Origin: UMGS1052 sp045532035
Lineage (GTDB): Bacteria > Bacillota > Clostridia > Oscillospirales > CAG-382
Direction of reading: 5' to 3'
Assembly (NCBI GenBank): GCA_045532035.1
Contig: JAZSFD010000022.1
Coordinates: 1 to 16,349 of the forward strand
Length of the DNA: 16,349 nucleotides
Under the pieces are notes generated by a model. That model was not told where the DNA came from. It saw only the letters and a list, made by a program, of their open reading frames with translations, and did not search any database. The position numbers were made by a program, and so were the translations under genes. Every line of letters begins with the position of its first letter. Within the stretch, counting starts at the first letter, position 1. This document shows, in pieces, positions 1 to 10,000 of the stretch.

Positions 1-2894
1 CCTGTGAACTCGATACAACCATGGAGCACCATTCCGAGGAAGGGTACTGCCTCACTGGTGTAGGTATTACGGCTACTGTCAAGAGGAAGGTCTGTGATGA
101 GGTCAGCGTATTTGTATGTAAACGCGTTACCGCCGCTGACAAGGATCTTCTTTTCGTCAGTACTGAGTTCGGAAAGGAGTGTCGAAATAGCTTCCTTCGA
201 CTCCTCACGGGTCATAATGGTCTCCTTGCCGTTATCCGAGCTGAGTTCGGAACCGAGCGATGCAACCGAAACGCCTGCGATGCCGTAGCTGTTGTACTTT
301 TCTCTGATCTTGTCATAGAACTCGAGCATACGATCGGCATTGACGATAAGGAGATCGTCTTTTACAAAGCCCTGATAAAGAGCGTTGTATACGCGGTGAG
401 AGGCAATCTTGTTGTCAACTGTACGAATCGCGTCATCCGTATCTGAGAAGCCGTCAAAACTTCCGTCCTTCATGACATAGGTGAAGTCGAGATCGGGATA
501 GATTTCGACATTTGCCTTAAGGGAAGCGTCCTCGCTTACAGTTGCAGCGTAGCTGTTAAGATTCTTGAGACCCTTTTCTCCGCCGATTGCTTTCTGAACC
601 TTGAGCTTTGAGGGAGCTGTGTGCTCCATACCGCCGTTATACCAGCCGGTGAGCTTGAGGTTGATGTTTGTAACACCGCTTGCAATAAGCTCATCGATCA
701 TAGTCTGGCTCTGTTCGAAGGTTGTAAGAGGGGTATGCTCTGTTACGGGAATACCGACCACCTTCTGAGTTGTCTTGATCGAACCGAAGTTTTCAAGGAA
801 GAGCGGGATGCTCTGATTGTCATCGATATCGTTCTCAACAAGCTCACCTGTGGCAATAAGATAATCACGAAGAGCATTTGCCATGCCTACATAGTCAGCA
901 TTATCTTCCTTGAGCATAAAGATGCGGAAGGTGTAGTTGCCTGTATAGTTACGGTCGATACCAACTGTCCATTCGTCACCGCTGGAGAGTGAATATGTAT
1001 CGGAAAGTTCGGGGTAAACCGTTACATATGCCGAATGATACTCGTGAGTGATACCGCCGTGAGAGGTGGAGATCTGAACAAGTGAGTCACCCTCGGTCAT
1101 ATATGCGAGGAATGCTGTTCTACCGTCGAGATTCTTGTTTTCGGGAATAACAACAAGATTTTCAGGCTTTTCGGCATTGTTCTTTTCGATAGCTGCCATG
1201 AAGAGATCCATCTTAAGGTCGTTGGCAGGCTCTATATCAAGGTTACTGTCGATGAGAACAGAGGTATAATCGGAGTTTGCGGGATCATAAACGCCATTCT
1301 GAGAAGTTACATCAATACCGTAGTTGAGCTTGAAGCCTTCGTTGGTGGTAACTTCCATCATTTCGCCATCTACATCTCTTGTGTCGGTATACTGAACTGT
1401 ATACTCTTTGGAGTAATCAACGATGGTGAAGTTCTGGTCGCGCTTTACGCCGAATGCGGGAAGTCTCATAACTTCCTTGTTCTGACCGCTTGTGGCATAG
1501 AAGCCATAGTCCTGACCATAAACCTTACCGGTGATGACCTTTGTCTGAGTTCCGATATCTTCAAATCTCACAAGCGCACCCGATCCGTCGGGATAGAAGG
1601 TGTAGCCGGTCTCGCCATGCTTACCTGCACCGAGATAAGGAAGAATCTGGAGCTGAGTGATGGTAAATGTATCCTTGTTGTAGCTGATACTCTTTGCGGG
1701 AACTCTGATCTTGAGTCCGTCTTCATCAAAGTAATACTCGATAGCCATCTTGAAGAGAGGAGGATTGGTCTCGTTGCCCTGATATTCAAGCAGGAGATGG
1801 TCCGCCTGGAGGTCTTCATATGTATAGTCTGTATACTCCTTGATGAGAGCTTCCATCTGATACTTAGGTCTTGTGGAGCTCTGTTCGTTAAATTCGTAGA
1901 AGTCGTACTTTTCAATGATAGGATACTGGATGAGAACATTGTCTCTTGCAGAACCCTTATATGCATCAAGATCTCTGAGAGTGTAGTAAGCGAGAAGCTT
2001 CTTTACATCTCTTTCAACCTGATCCTCGATCTGCTCGGGGGTCATATCTGTGGTAGGAGCCTTGTTTGCAACTGTGAATTTTGCAAGGATCTCTTCTTCA
2101 AACTTTGTTCTTTCAATAAGGATAGGAAGAAGGATTCTTGTTTCCATACGACCGACTGTGTATTCAACACGAACACCGCCGCGGATGCGGTCATATTCGA
2201 CCTGCATATTCTTTGCGGCATTTTCGAAGGTTGTATATGTGTTACCGTTCTGACCCTTTACATAATCAAAAACAAACTGGGAAAGAAGCTTTGACTTTGT
2301 TTCGCTGTTTGCCTTTGATGTGCCAAGGTCAAAGGGGTTTGTGGTGAGGATCTGACCTGTCGCTTTATCAAGGAAAGCGGCAGCGCCTGTCAGCTCATCG
2401 ATAAACATGATCTGACCTTCGTTTTTGCCGGGATTGTACTCATAAACATATTTCATCGTGGATGCAACATATTCATGAGGGCTCTGATAGATGACTGTCT
2501 TGTATCTGTCAAGATAAGTCTTCATATCATCGGCATATGTGTCAGAATCTTCCTTGGGAAGATTGTAAAGAGCTTCAGCCTTCTGGCTGGTAAAGAGAAC
2601 CTTTCCCTCACCGCCGGGCTGTTCGGAATATACGAAATAGATTTCTCCGAAGTTTTCGTTTTCCTTGTCTTTGATGGCGTAAAGATCAACGCCATAGCTT
2701 GCACAGATGTATTCAAATCCGGCTTCTTTCAGAGCCGCAACGCTCTGAGGAAGAGTCGCTACAAGCTCTGCTATGGCAGTTTCAGCTGCCAGTTCTTCAT
2801 CCGCATTTCCCTCGTCTGCCATGACCGGCACTGCAACCACACCGAGAAGCATCATGATTGAAAGGAAAAGCGATATTAATTTTTTAATATTCAT
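1..2894 (-). CDS. Secreted DUF5696-family protein (3' end beyond window)
   Basis: The frame is open from ATG 2894 to the window edge, giving 964 complete codons and no stop. A Sec signal peptide covers about residues 1-26 (MNIKK, then a hydrophobic run, then V-M-A before DEGN). There is no lipobox cysteine, so the protein should be exported rather than lipidated. The pattern FLDKATGQILTTNPFDL (about 170-187), followed near 240 by GGVRVEYTVG and later by YPDGSGALVRF (about 431-442), matches what I know of DUF5696 proteins. The second half (from about 715) reads like an alpha/beta barrel: a helix TFEQSQTMIDELIASGV, a strand INLKLTGWYNGG near 748, then YPDLDFTY. This suggests a glycoside-hydrolase-like fold, but no catalytic residues can be assigned. 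It is the last visible gene of the transporter operon, 18 nt after the NHL/Yip1 gene, with AGAGGTG 6 nt before the ATG. Family call firm; enzymatic role is inference. Confidence 0.85.
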   Translation of the reverse strand, partial: MNIKKLISLFLSIMMLLGVVAVPVMADEGNADEELAAETAIAELVATLPQSVAALKEAGFEYICASYGVDLYAIKDKENENFGEIYFVYSEQPGGEGKVLFTSQKAEALYNLPKEDSDTYADDMKTYLDRYKTVIYQSPHEYVASTMKYVYEYNPGKNEGQIMFIDELTGAAAFLDKATGQILTTNPFDLGTSKANSETKSKLLSQFVFDYVKGQNGNTYTTFENAAKNMQVEYDRIRGGVRVEYTVGRMETRILLPILIERTKFEEEILAKFTVANKAPTTDMTPEQIEDQVERDVKKLLAYYTLRDLDAYKGSARDNVLIQYPIIEKYDFYEFNEQSSTRPKYQMEALIKEYTDYTYEDLQADHLLLEYQGNETNPPLFKMAIEYYFDEDGLKIRVPAKSISYNKDTFTITQLQILPYLGAGKHGETGYTFYPDGSGALVRFEDIGTQTKVITGKVYGQDYGFYATSGQNKEVMRLPAFGVKRDQNFTIVDYSKEYTVQYTDTRDVDGEMMEVTTNEGFKLNYGIDVTSQNGVYDPANSDYTSVLIDSNLDIEPANDLKMDLFMAAIEKNNAEKPENLVVIPENKNLDGRTAFLAYMTEGDSLVQISTSHGGITHEYHSAYVTVYPELSDTYSLSSGDEWTVGIDRNYTGNYTFRIFMLKEDNADYVGMANALRDYLIATGELVENDIDDNQSIPLFLENFGSIKTTQKVVGIPVTEHTPLTTFEQSQTMIDELIASGVTNINLKLTGWYNGGMEHTAPSKLKVQKAIGGEKGLKNLNSYAATVSEDASLKANVEIYPDLDFTYVMKDGSFDGFSDTDDAIRTVDNKIASHRVYNALYQGFVKDDLLIVNADRMLEFYDKIREKYNSYGIAGVSVASLGSELSSDNGKETIMTREESKEAISTLLSELSTDEKKILVSGGNAFTYKYADLITDLPLDSSRNTYTSEAVPFLGMVLHGCIEFT

Positions 2895-2912
2895 AAATCA
2901 CACCTCTTTCAA

Positions 2913-5147
2913 TTAGGATACTCGGTAGGACAACTCGAGAACGATGTTGAAAATAAACGAAACAATCTTTCCGACGAGACTGGAGAAAAGCACTGCGATA
3001 AACATGATAAATGCCATACCTACGATAGAACCGAGGGTGGTAAGCACATTCTTACCAAGAGAGTAGTCATGTACTGTCATCATGCCGAAGAAGAGCAGGA
3101 ATCCGCACCAGAAGAATGCGATATTCGTCAGAAGGTTAAGGATAGAAACTTCATCCGCGGTAACAAAGTTGGAAGCAAAGGTGGATACCATAACAAAGAG
3201 AGGCAGCGGGAAGAGCGCATAGCCTGTGGCAATATAAATATCCATGAGACTTCCTTCGCCGTCAAACAGAGTTGTGAGACACCAGTTCGCAATGACCCAA
3301 AGCATAAGGGGCAAAATCAGCGAAAGTGCTGTCATCAGGAAGTTTGACGAATCCTGAGAAGGATTTACGATATATCCGCGTCCGAAGGACTGATAGATGA
3401 ATGCGATTATGTTGAGTACGATGATGAGGGTTGCACCCTTTGCGGATGCGCGCTTTTCATGCTTGATATCCCAGAAACCGTCAAACGGATGGAATATTAC
3501 ATAGTAGCCGTAGAGATATTCTCTCCAGAGAGTTCTCTTTACGCCCGAAGACTGACCTTCGACATTCTTCTTTGCTGCATACTTGAGGAAGAGCGAGAGA
3601 AGAACACAAAGAATAACAACCACAACAGGGATAAGAACGATAAACTTGGAAAGCGCTTCTTTACGGAGCTCGTGATAAGCGTCCGACCAGTTTGCCGTGT
3701 CGTATGCATATTCATACATTTCCATAGCCTGTTCGAACTTGCCTTCACGATAAAGACACTTACCGATACCGACATAGGAAAGGTCAAAGTTTGCATTCTT
3801 CTGAAGAATGTTTGTCCAGTCCTGTTCTGCCGCATCATACTTACGCTGATTGTTGTTTCTCAGCGCGCGGGACACATCTTCGCCGTATTCGGTTCTCTTA
3901 TAAATTGTGATATTGTTGCTTGTCTTGTCAAGTGCAAGGATGTTTGTGCCAAGATAATCTACAGCAACAACTGTCTGAATATTACCGAGCTGGTCGCCCT
4001 TGTCGCCAAAGATGTAAAGAAGACGTCCTTCTTTATCATATGTATAGAACTTCTGTCTGGAGCTGTCAACGATAGTCCAGATGCCCTCATCCTCAGGACC
4101 AATGGCAACGTCAACCACCTTGGAGGGGCTTTCTGCGCGGTCAACCTTGGAAACGGGAGTGTACTCGGCTACTCCAATGGTAACTTCACCCGAAGGAGGA
4201 TAAAAGCCGGTACGCATCATAACGTCCTGTCCGCTGGGGTTAAGCATCTTTACAGGAGCCTTATCGCCCGAACGGGACTTGCTTCTGATGGAGTTGAGAA
4301 GATCGGATTCGGAAACCGCATCTGTTGTAACATATACGAAACCTGCATCGTCGATTGTGATGTTGTTGTATTCAACAGAAACGTTCTTTACAGACTTTCT
4401 TCTCTGTTCTGCAGTCTGGAATCGTCTCCAGAGAAGATCCCACCACGAAAGAGTACCCGACTGCGCTCCGAGGAATGCCTGGAACACACCGTCGCTTGTC
4501 ATAGCAATGATACCCTGGTTTGAAGCCGAGGATACAACGTAAAGTCTGCCGGAATCATCAACCGCAACCGCAACGGGCTTAAAGGTTGTACCTTCAGCAA
4601 AAACATCGCCTTCAGGTTCGCCGTGGGTCTTTACGAATTTGTATTCAACAAGACCGTGGATCTCGTCCATTTCGGGATCGGGATTGTTGGGGTCAAGGTC
4701 GAATGCAACAATACGATTGTTGGAGGTGTCGCAGATGTAAAGAATATGACTCTTGCTGACAGCAAGGCCCTGAGGCTCTGCAATTCTGTCATGAACACCC
4801 CATTCGTTGATGAAGTCGGTAATAACACCTGTTACTTCATAGTCCGAATTGATGATAAGTACTCTCTTGTTACCTGTATCGGAAATACAGATAAGATAGT
4901 CATTCTGTCCCTCATTGTTAACAAATTCATGAACAACAAAGTCCTTGGGCTCCTTGAGAGCAACCGAAAGGTTGAGCTTTTCGGAGTCGATGACAGACAA
5001 CGGAACATATGCCGCAGGAGAGGGCATATCGGTACCGTCGATGTCATATGTGTATGTAGAATAGGGAGTGATAGCGAATACCGGGATGCTGCCGATAAGG
5101 GTGATAAGGCATACGATAAGGGCTAACACTGATTTGATTTTTCTCAT
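2913..5147 (-). CDS. NHL-propeller / TPR / Yip1-domain membrane protein
   Basis: The protein has 744 residues. A signal peptide (1-25, ending PVFA) precedes beta-propeller-like NHL repeats at about 85-420. Recurrent units include PQGLAVSKSHILYICDTSNN (125-144), a V-DDSG-LYV unit near 196, IDDAGFVYVTTD (265-276) and AVDYLGTNILALDKTSNN (395-412). A TPR-like pair follows at 431-484 (YDAAEQDW, YVGIGKCLYREGKFEQAMEMYEYAY). A membrane helix at about 502-521 is followed by KYAAKK, so the positive-inside rule puts the propeller outside the cell. Residues 545-735 form a Yip1-like domain (FHPFDGFWDIKHEKR, then about five hydrophobic segments). The ribosome site AAGGAGG overlaps the stop of the upstream permease gene and the gap is only 15 nt, implying translational coupling. 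The architecture suggests a surface sensor or scaffold joined to the transporter. The substrate and the Yip1 role in bacteria are not known to me. Domain calls are good; function is inferred. Confidence 0.85.
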   Translation of the reverse strand: MRKIKSVLALIVCLITLIGSIPVFAITPYSTYTYDIDGTDMPSPAAYVPLSVIDSEKLNLSVALKEPKDFVVHEFVNNEGQNDYLICISDTGNKRVLIINSDYEVTGVITDFINEWGVHDRIAEPQGLAVSKSHILYICDTSNNRIVAFDLDPNNPDPEMDEIHGLVEYKFVKTHGEPEGDVFAEGTTFKPVAVAVDDSGRLYVVSSASNQGIIAMTSDGVFQAFLGAQSGTLSWWDLLWRRFQTAEQRRKSVKNVSVEYNNITIDDAGFVYVTTDAVSESDLLNSIRSKSRSGDKAPVKMLNPSGQDVMMRTGFYPPSGEVTIGVAEYTPVSKVDRAESPSKVVDVAIGPEDEGIWTIVDSSRQKFYTYDKEGRLLYIFGDKGDQLGNIQTVVAVDYLGTNILALDKTSNNITIYKRTEYGEDVSRALRNNNQRKYDAAEQDWTNILQKNANFDLSYVGIGKCLYREGKFEQAMEMYEYAYDTANWSDAYHELRKEALSKFIVLIPVVVVILCVLLSLFLKYAAKKNVEGQSSGVKRTLWREYLYGYYVIFHPFDGFWDIKHEKRASAKGATLIIVLNIIAFIYQSFGRGYIVNPSQDSSNFLMTALSLILPLMLWVIANWCLTTLFDGEGSLMDIYIATGYALFPLPLFVMVSTFASNFVTADEVSILNLLTNIAFFWCGFLLFFGMMTVHDYSLGKNVLTTLGSIVGMAFIMFIAVLFSSLVGKIVSFIFNIVLELSYRVS

Positions 5148-5162
5148 TCTGTTTACCCCTCC

Positions 5163-6038
5163 TTAGTCCTTCATACCCGAGCTTGCCATTGTTTCGAGGA
5201 TGTTACTCTGCGAAACAACGAATACAAGAATCGGAACGAGCATCATGATAACTGTTGCCGCAGCCGATGCACCCGAACGGACGATACCGCCGGCGAGGAT
5301 CTGCTGAATGGCATAGTTGAATGTTTTAAGTTCTTCACTGTAAATATAGATGGAAGTACCGCTGTTCCAAAGTCCCTGGAACGAGTACACGATAAGTGTA
5401 AGCCAAGCGGGCTTAACCATCGGCATTACTATCTTCCAGTAAATGCTGATTTCCCTTGCACCGTCAAGACGCGCAGATTCAAGAACAGAATCAGGAACCG
5501 ACGAGTCCATAAACTGACGCATGAGGTAAAGACCAAGAGTAGAACCGAACGCGGGAATGATAAGCGACCAGTATGTATCTACCCAGCCGAGAGCCGACAT
5601 GGTGATGTAGTTTGTGATGCTTGTAACCGTCGAATGGAACATGAGCGAGAGTTGGATCATCTTGAACATGGTGTGACGGCCGGGGAAATTGATCTTTGTG
5701 AGCGAATAGGCTGCCATCGAAGCGAGGAAAAGGTGACCGAAGGTACCTGCGATCGAAACGAAAGCAGTGTTGAAGATGTATCTTGAGAAAGGTACATACG
5801 AGGTGCTCATCAAGCGGAAAAGGTCTGTAAAGTTCTTAAAGGTTGGGTTGCGCACAAAGAAGCGCGGAGGGAACATCCAGAGTTCATCAAGGGGCTTGAG
5901 TGCCTGACAGAACGCATAGAACATGGGCAGGAACATGAAAGCACCGAAGAGGATGAGGATGACATTGATACCGATGTCGCCACCGGCAGAACGGTTAAGG
6001 CGGTGAGCTTTGATTTTGAATTTGAATTTCTTTGCCAT
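5163..6038 (-). CDS. Carbohydrate ABC transporter permease, MalG/LplC type
   Basis: This 291-residue inner-membrane permease has about six hydrophobic segments and the usual length for the MalG/UgpE/LplC group. The EAA loop that docks the ATPase is at about 183-210 (SVLESARLDGAREISIYWKI, then MPMVKP), with the invariant Gly at 193 and MP in place of the common LP. The N-terminus AKKFKFKIKAHR is strongly basic and cytoplasmic. The C-terminus SNILETMASSGMKD is a recognisable variant of the family ending. The start is ATG 6038, one base after the stop of the partner permease. Its ribosome site is weak (AAAGG, GTAGGT), so it is probably translated by coupling. It should pair with the neighbouring permease to form the channel for the large binding protein. 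No ATP-binding subunit gene lies in the window. Substrate class (oligosaccharide or glycoside) is inferred from the family. Confidence 0.93.
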   Translation of the reverse strand: MAKKFKFKIKAHRLNRSAGGDIGINVILILFGAFMFLPMFYAFCQALKPLDELWMFPPRFFVRNPTFKNFTDLFRLMSTSYVPFSRYIFNTAFVSIAGTFGHLFLASMAAYSLTKINFPGRHTMFKMIQLSLMFHSTVTSITNYITMSALGWVDTYWSLIIPAFGSTLGLYLMRQFMDSSVPDSVLESARLDGAREISIYWKIVMPMVKPAWLTLIVYSFQGLWNSGTSIYIYSEELKTFNYAIQQILAGGIVRSGASAAATVIMMLVPILVFVVSQSNILETMASSGMKD

Positions 6039-6039
6039 C

Positions 6040-6996
6040 TTACTTACCTACCTTTGCCAGCATTCTGTTAACAAGCATATTTGCACCGATCATCATAAGG
6101 AAGAGAAGGGTTGCAATAGCCGATGCATAACCGACTTCCCAACGGGCTCCACCGTAGTCCTCGAGGTGATGCATAAGTGTCCATGCACAATAGTCGGGAG
6201 ACGGGAATCCGCAGAGTGCGGTAACGACGCCGCCGAAGCCGAATGAGCCTGTGATCGACATGATAGCGGCAAACATCATCTGGTTTTTCATAACCGGAAG
6301 TGTTACATACCAAAGCTCCTGCCAACGGTTACGGATACCGTCAACAGCGGCTGCCTCGTAATAGCTCTTATCAACGACCTGGAAGCCCGCGATAAACGAC
6401 AGGAAGGAAGTACCGAGGGATGTCCAGAGAGCTACCATGATTACGAGAGGCATGATATACTCGGTGTCCTGGAACCACAGGATCGGAGAGTTGATGATTC
6501 CGAGCTTCATGAGGATACCGTTTGCGTAACCGTAGGAGTCGGAGGAGAAGAGCACTGTCCAAATGAGGTATACCTGACCTGAGATGGAGGGCGCATAGAA
6601 GATGAGGGTTACGATCGAACGAATCTTGGGAGTAAGTTCGTTGATGAACCAAGCAAACATAAGACACAGCAAATAGGATACAGGACCCGTCATTACCGCG
6701 AATATAAAGGTATTCTTGATGGCGATAAGGAAGATATCGTCGTCAAGGAAAAGTCTTACATAGTTTTCGAAGAAGAGAATCTTCGGGAATTCAAGCATGT
6801 TGAACGATGTAAAACTGAGAAGCAGGGAAAGTATAACAGGAGCAACGGTAAAGGTGAGGAAGACAAGGAAGTAAGGTGCCACCATGATGTAGCCGACCTT
6901 GTTGACGACCATCTGACGGCGGGTCCATTCCCACTTAGTCATGTCTTTTCTCATCTTAGGAGCTGCCTGTTTTGTTTCAGCAGTCTGTGCAGACAT
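6040..6996 (-). CDS. Carbohydrate ABC transporter permease, MalF/LplB type
   Basis: This 318-residue permease has about six membrane segments and an EAA loop at about 212-237 (YYEAAAVDGIRNRWQELWYV followed by TLPVMK) that matches the family consensus well. The cytoplasmic N-terminal segment (about 1-33, rich in Lys, Arg and Gln) precedes the first helix, VGYIMVAPYFLVFLTFTVAP. I place the start at ATG 6996, giving MSAQTAETKQ. An in-frame GTG at 7005 would add three residues, but its first base is the last G of the ribosome site AAGGAG, so it cannot be the start; from the ATG the spacing is 8 nt. The gene follows the binding-protein gene by 21 nt and precedes the second permease by 1 nt. Together these two form a heterodimeric type I sugar importer channel of the family that includes LplB, UgpA and YtcP-neighbourhood permeases. 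Confidence 0.93.
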   Translation of the reverse strand: MSAQTAETKQAAPKMRKDMTKWEWTRRQMVVNKVGYIMVAPYFLVFLTFTVAPVILSLLLSFTSFNMLEFPKILFFENYVRLFLDDDIFLIAIKNTFIFAVMTGPVSYLLCLMFAWFINELTPKIRSIVTLIFYAPSISGQVYLIWTVLFSSDSYGYANGILMKLGIINSPILWFQDTEYIMPLVIMVALWTSLGTSFLSFIAGFQVVDKSYYEAAAVDGIRNRWQELWYVTLPVMKNQMMFAAIMSITGSFGFGGVVTALCGFPSPDYCAWTLMHHLEDYGGARWEVGYASAIATLLFLMMIGANMLVNRMLAKVGK

Positions 6997-7004
6997 TAAA
7001 TTCA

Positions 7005-7010
7005 CTCCTT
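7005..7010 (-). promoter_or_regulatory. Ribosome binding site fixing the MalF-type permease start
   Basis: The minus strand reads TAAGGAGTGAATTTAATG. AAGGAG sits 8 nt before ATG 6996, while the upstream in-frame GTG overlaps the last G of the same motif. The site therefore selects the ATG. Confidence 0.8.
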
Positions 7011-7017
7011 AAATGTT

Positions 7018-10000
7018 TTATTTGGAATCGGAATTCTTGACTTTTGCCGCTGCGGCCTCGTCCTCATCAGTGATGAGAACGTTGCCGTCTTCGTCGATGA
7101 TGCCCATTTCGATGAGCTCAGATTCGATCGGGAAGTCATATTCCAGTCGTTTTCTTTCGATTTCCTTATTAATTTCGTCGATGTAGTAAAGACCTGCATC
7201 AGCAGCAGCGTCACCGTCATCAACAACATCAAGGAATGCGAAGTTTGTATATCTGCCGATGATATAGTTACCGGGAGTCATGGGAGTTCCCATGAGATTG
7301 TCGAACTGTTCCTGAAGGTTGATCTTTTCCTGTGCCGACCAGGGCTGACCGAGGAGAGCCTTCTTGTTTGCGGTGAAGTACTTACCTGCGGAACCGAGGA
7401 TAGCAACCTGTTCCTTACCGAAACGTTCCTGTGCAGGAGCATCTACCCACCACTTGATATATTCCCATGCTTCCTGCTCATTCTTTGCATCACGCATGAT
7501 CATAATGGAGGATGCACCGGAGGGAGCAACAGCACTGAAGTTTGTGATATTGCCCTTCTCGTCATATGTATAAGAGCCGGGGAGTCTGATGAATTCCCAA
7601 AGACCCTTGATTTCGGGAGCAAAGCAGAGGAGCTGGTTACACAGCGAGTAATCCGCGATACCGAGGGGCATTTCGCCTGTTCTGAAACGGTTTGCGAAAT
7701 CGTAAGAGATCGGCTGACCGTAAAGCGAGAAGTATTCGCACATCTGCTGGAACGAGTCGAGCGCGATGTTGGAATCAAGGTTTGTGGCATAACCGATAGA
7801 CTTGATATTGCCCTCGCCCTTGTAGTAGGGTTCGCCCTTCTGGTACATAAGAATCTGGGTCATACCCTGAGAAAGACCGATGGTCATATTCTTATCGGAA
7901 AGCTTCTGGATGATGCCGTTGAGGTCATCCCATGTTTTGGGAACGTCAAGTCCGAGTTCAACGAAGATGTCCTTGCGGTAGAACAGCATCGAGAAGGACT
8001 GAGTTACGGGGATACCGTATGTGGCTTTCCGATTCATGCCGGTGGTGTCATCGGGGTTATAAACCTCAAGACCTGTCCAAGCAGATTCCGAGAACCAGCT
8101 GTCGCCGTTTACCTTGCCGTTTTCGTCAAGGCCGCGGACTGTTTCAAAGCCTTTATATTTGTATTCCCATTCGCCGTTTTCTTCATTATATATCTTTTCG
8201 GCGAGGTTCTTGACTGCATTTCTTACACCGAAGCCTGTGGGGTCAGCGTCTGTCGAAACGTCAGGGCCGATACCTGCAAGAGTTGCGGGAAGAAGTGTGC
8301 CTGCTGCAACAAGCTTGTAGTTTACGGCGATACCTGTCTGATCGGTAAAGTCGTCAACCATCTCACGCATGATCTGCGCCTGGTCACGACCGGTGGTGAG
8401 CCATACTTCAACATTTCCTGTGATTTCTGCAGCTTCTTTTTCTTTCTGAGGCATTTCACCATAGGAGTTGTAGTCTGTGAAGAAGGACATTACGAACGAA
8501 CCGATCTCAAAGCCCATCGATTCGAAGAAGTTCGATTCAGCCTTGGGAAGCTTTTCGTCTACGCCCTGGATAACGATGTAGTCCATGTAGAGCGGCTGGT
8601 TTCTCGACTGAAGCAACCATGTACCGATACTACCGACATAGGACTTGAGTATCGAGAGGTTGTCAGCGATCTTTGTTTCGTCCTTGCCCATGACTTCAAG
8701 AGTATAAGCAACCTTTTCAAGGATTACCGAGTGTTCACCCTTTTCACCGATGATTTCTTCGAACTGTGCAAGCACTGTTCTGAGGTTTTCGGCTTCCTCA
8801 CGCATACCGCGGAGAACTTCGGGAATGAGCTTCTGGAAACCGTAGTCGGTGTACGAGCTGGGCTCGGGACCTGTGATCATGAGGATCTGTCTGTAATAGT
8901 CGTTCATCTTTGTAAGGCTTTCGTCGACCTTGCGGAGCTTGTCGGAGAGGTTTCCGAGCACGCATTCGAGTTCGATAACGTAGGTCTCGCCCTTTTCAAA
9001 GTAGAATCTGAAGTTTGTTGTGCCGTCATTAAGAGGCTTGGTTTCCCAGTCGTCAGAGTAGTTGAACTGGAGATACTTTGCTTCCTCGAAGGGATATTCG
9101 CCGTTGATCTTGAGCGAACGGGAAGCGAAAATACCTGCATATGTCGACTGCTTTGCACGGGGAATAATATAGTAGTAACCCGACTCCTCGCAAGTGAATT
9201 CATAGCTGATCCACTGACCGGCGATCTGCCATTTGTCACCGCCGATGGTGTTTACAAGAGTCTTGCTGGTGGAGCTGGGCTCTGTGATCGAGGAAGTCTT
9301 GTCGCTGATAGGATAAATAACCTGATCGGAGGTGGCAAGAGGCTGTTCTGCCTGGATCTTAATGGTATGCTCGGATGTAACATTCGAGGTCTTGCCGTCG
9401 GTCAGCTCATAGTAGCCCTTTTCACCATCTGTGCCATGATAGTGAATAAGCTCATCCTCAACAAAAATCTCTATATCGCCAAAGAGAACAGGCTCGCGGG
9501 AGCCGTAGATCTCAATGCTGTTTTCGCCCTCTTCGAAATAGAAGAGGAAGCTGTCTGTATAGAAAGCGTTGGAGTCGCGCAGAGTATGCTCGCGCCACGA
9601 AGGATCTTCATATTTCTTGGATCTGATCTCGTTTCCGTGTTTGTCCTGACGGAAAGGTCTTTCCATATCGACACCGCCGAACTTGATGGTCTCGATCTTT
9701 TCGGGGATCTCATCCTTCCATACACGGGTAAAAGCGATGTTGCGCGCTTCGGTGAAGGGAACCTCGTTGTTGATCTTGATGATGCGCTCAATGGCTACGG
9801 TGTTGCCCTCAACATGACCGGCAACCTCCTTGTCGCCATATTTTGCTTCGTATTCATCCTCGTTGAGGTCTTCAAGAAGTTCTCCCGTTTCTTCATCATA
9901 AACGATGTGAACAAAGGGATAATATGTCATCGAGATGTTGTAAAAGCCCGCTTCGGGAATATTGACCTTGTAAATAGCCGAATTGCCGTCTTTGGTGAGG

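Noticed and set aside
3459..4523. Plus-strand frame of 354 codons antisense to the NHL/Yip1 gene
   Set aside because: The translation is low-complexity in Cys, Val and Ile, as expected from the complement of a real gene, with no motif.
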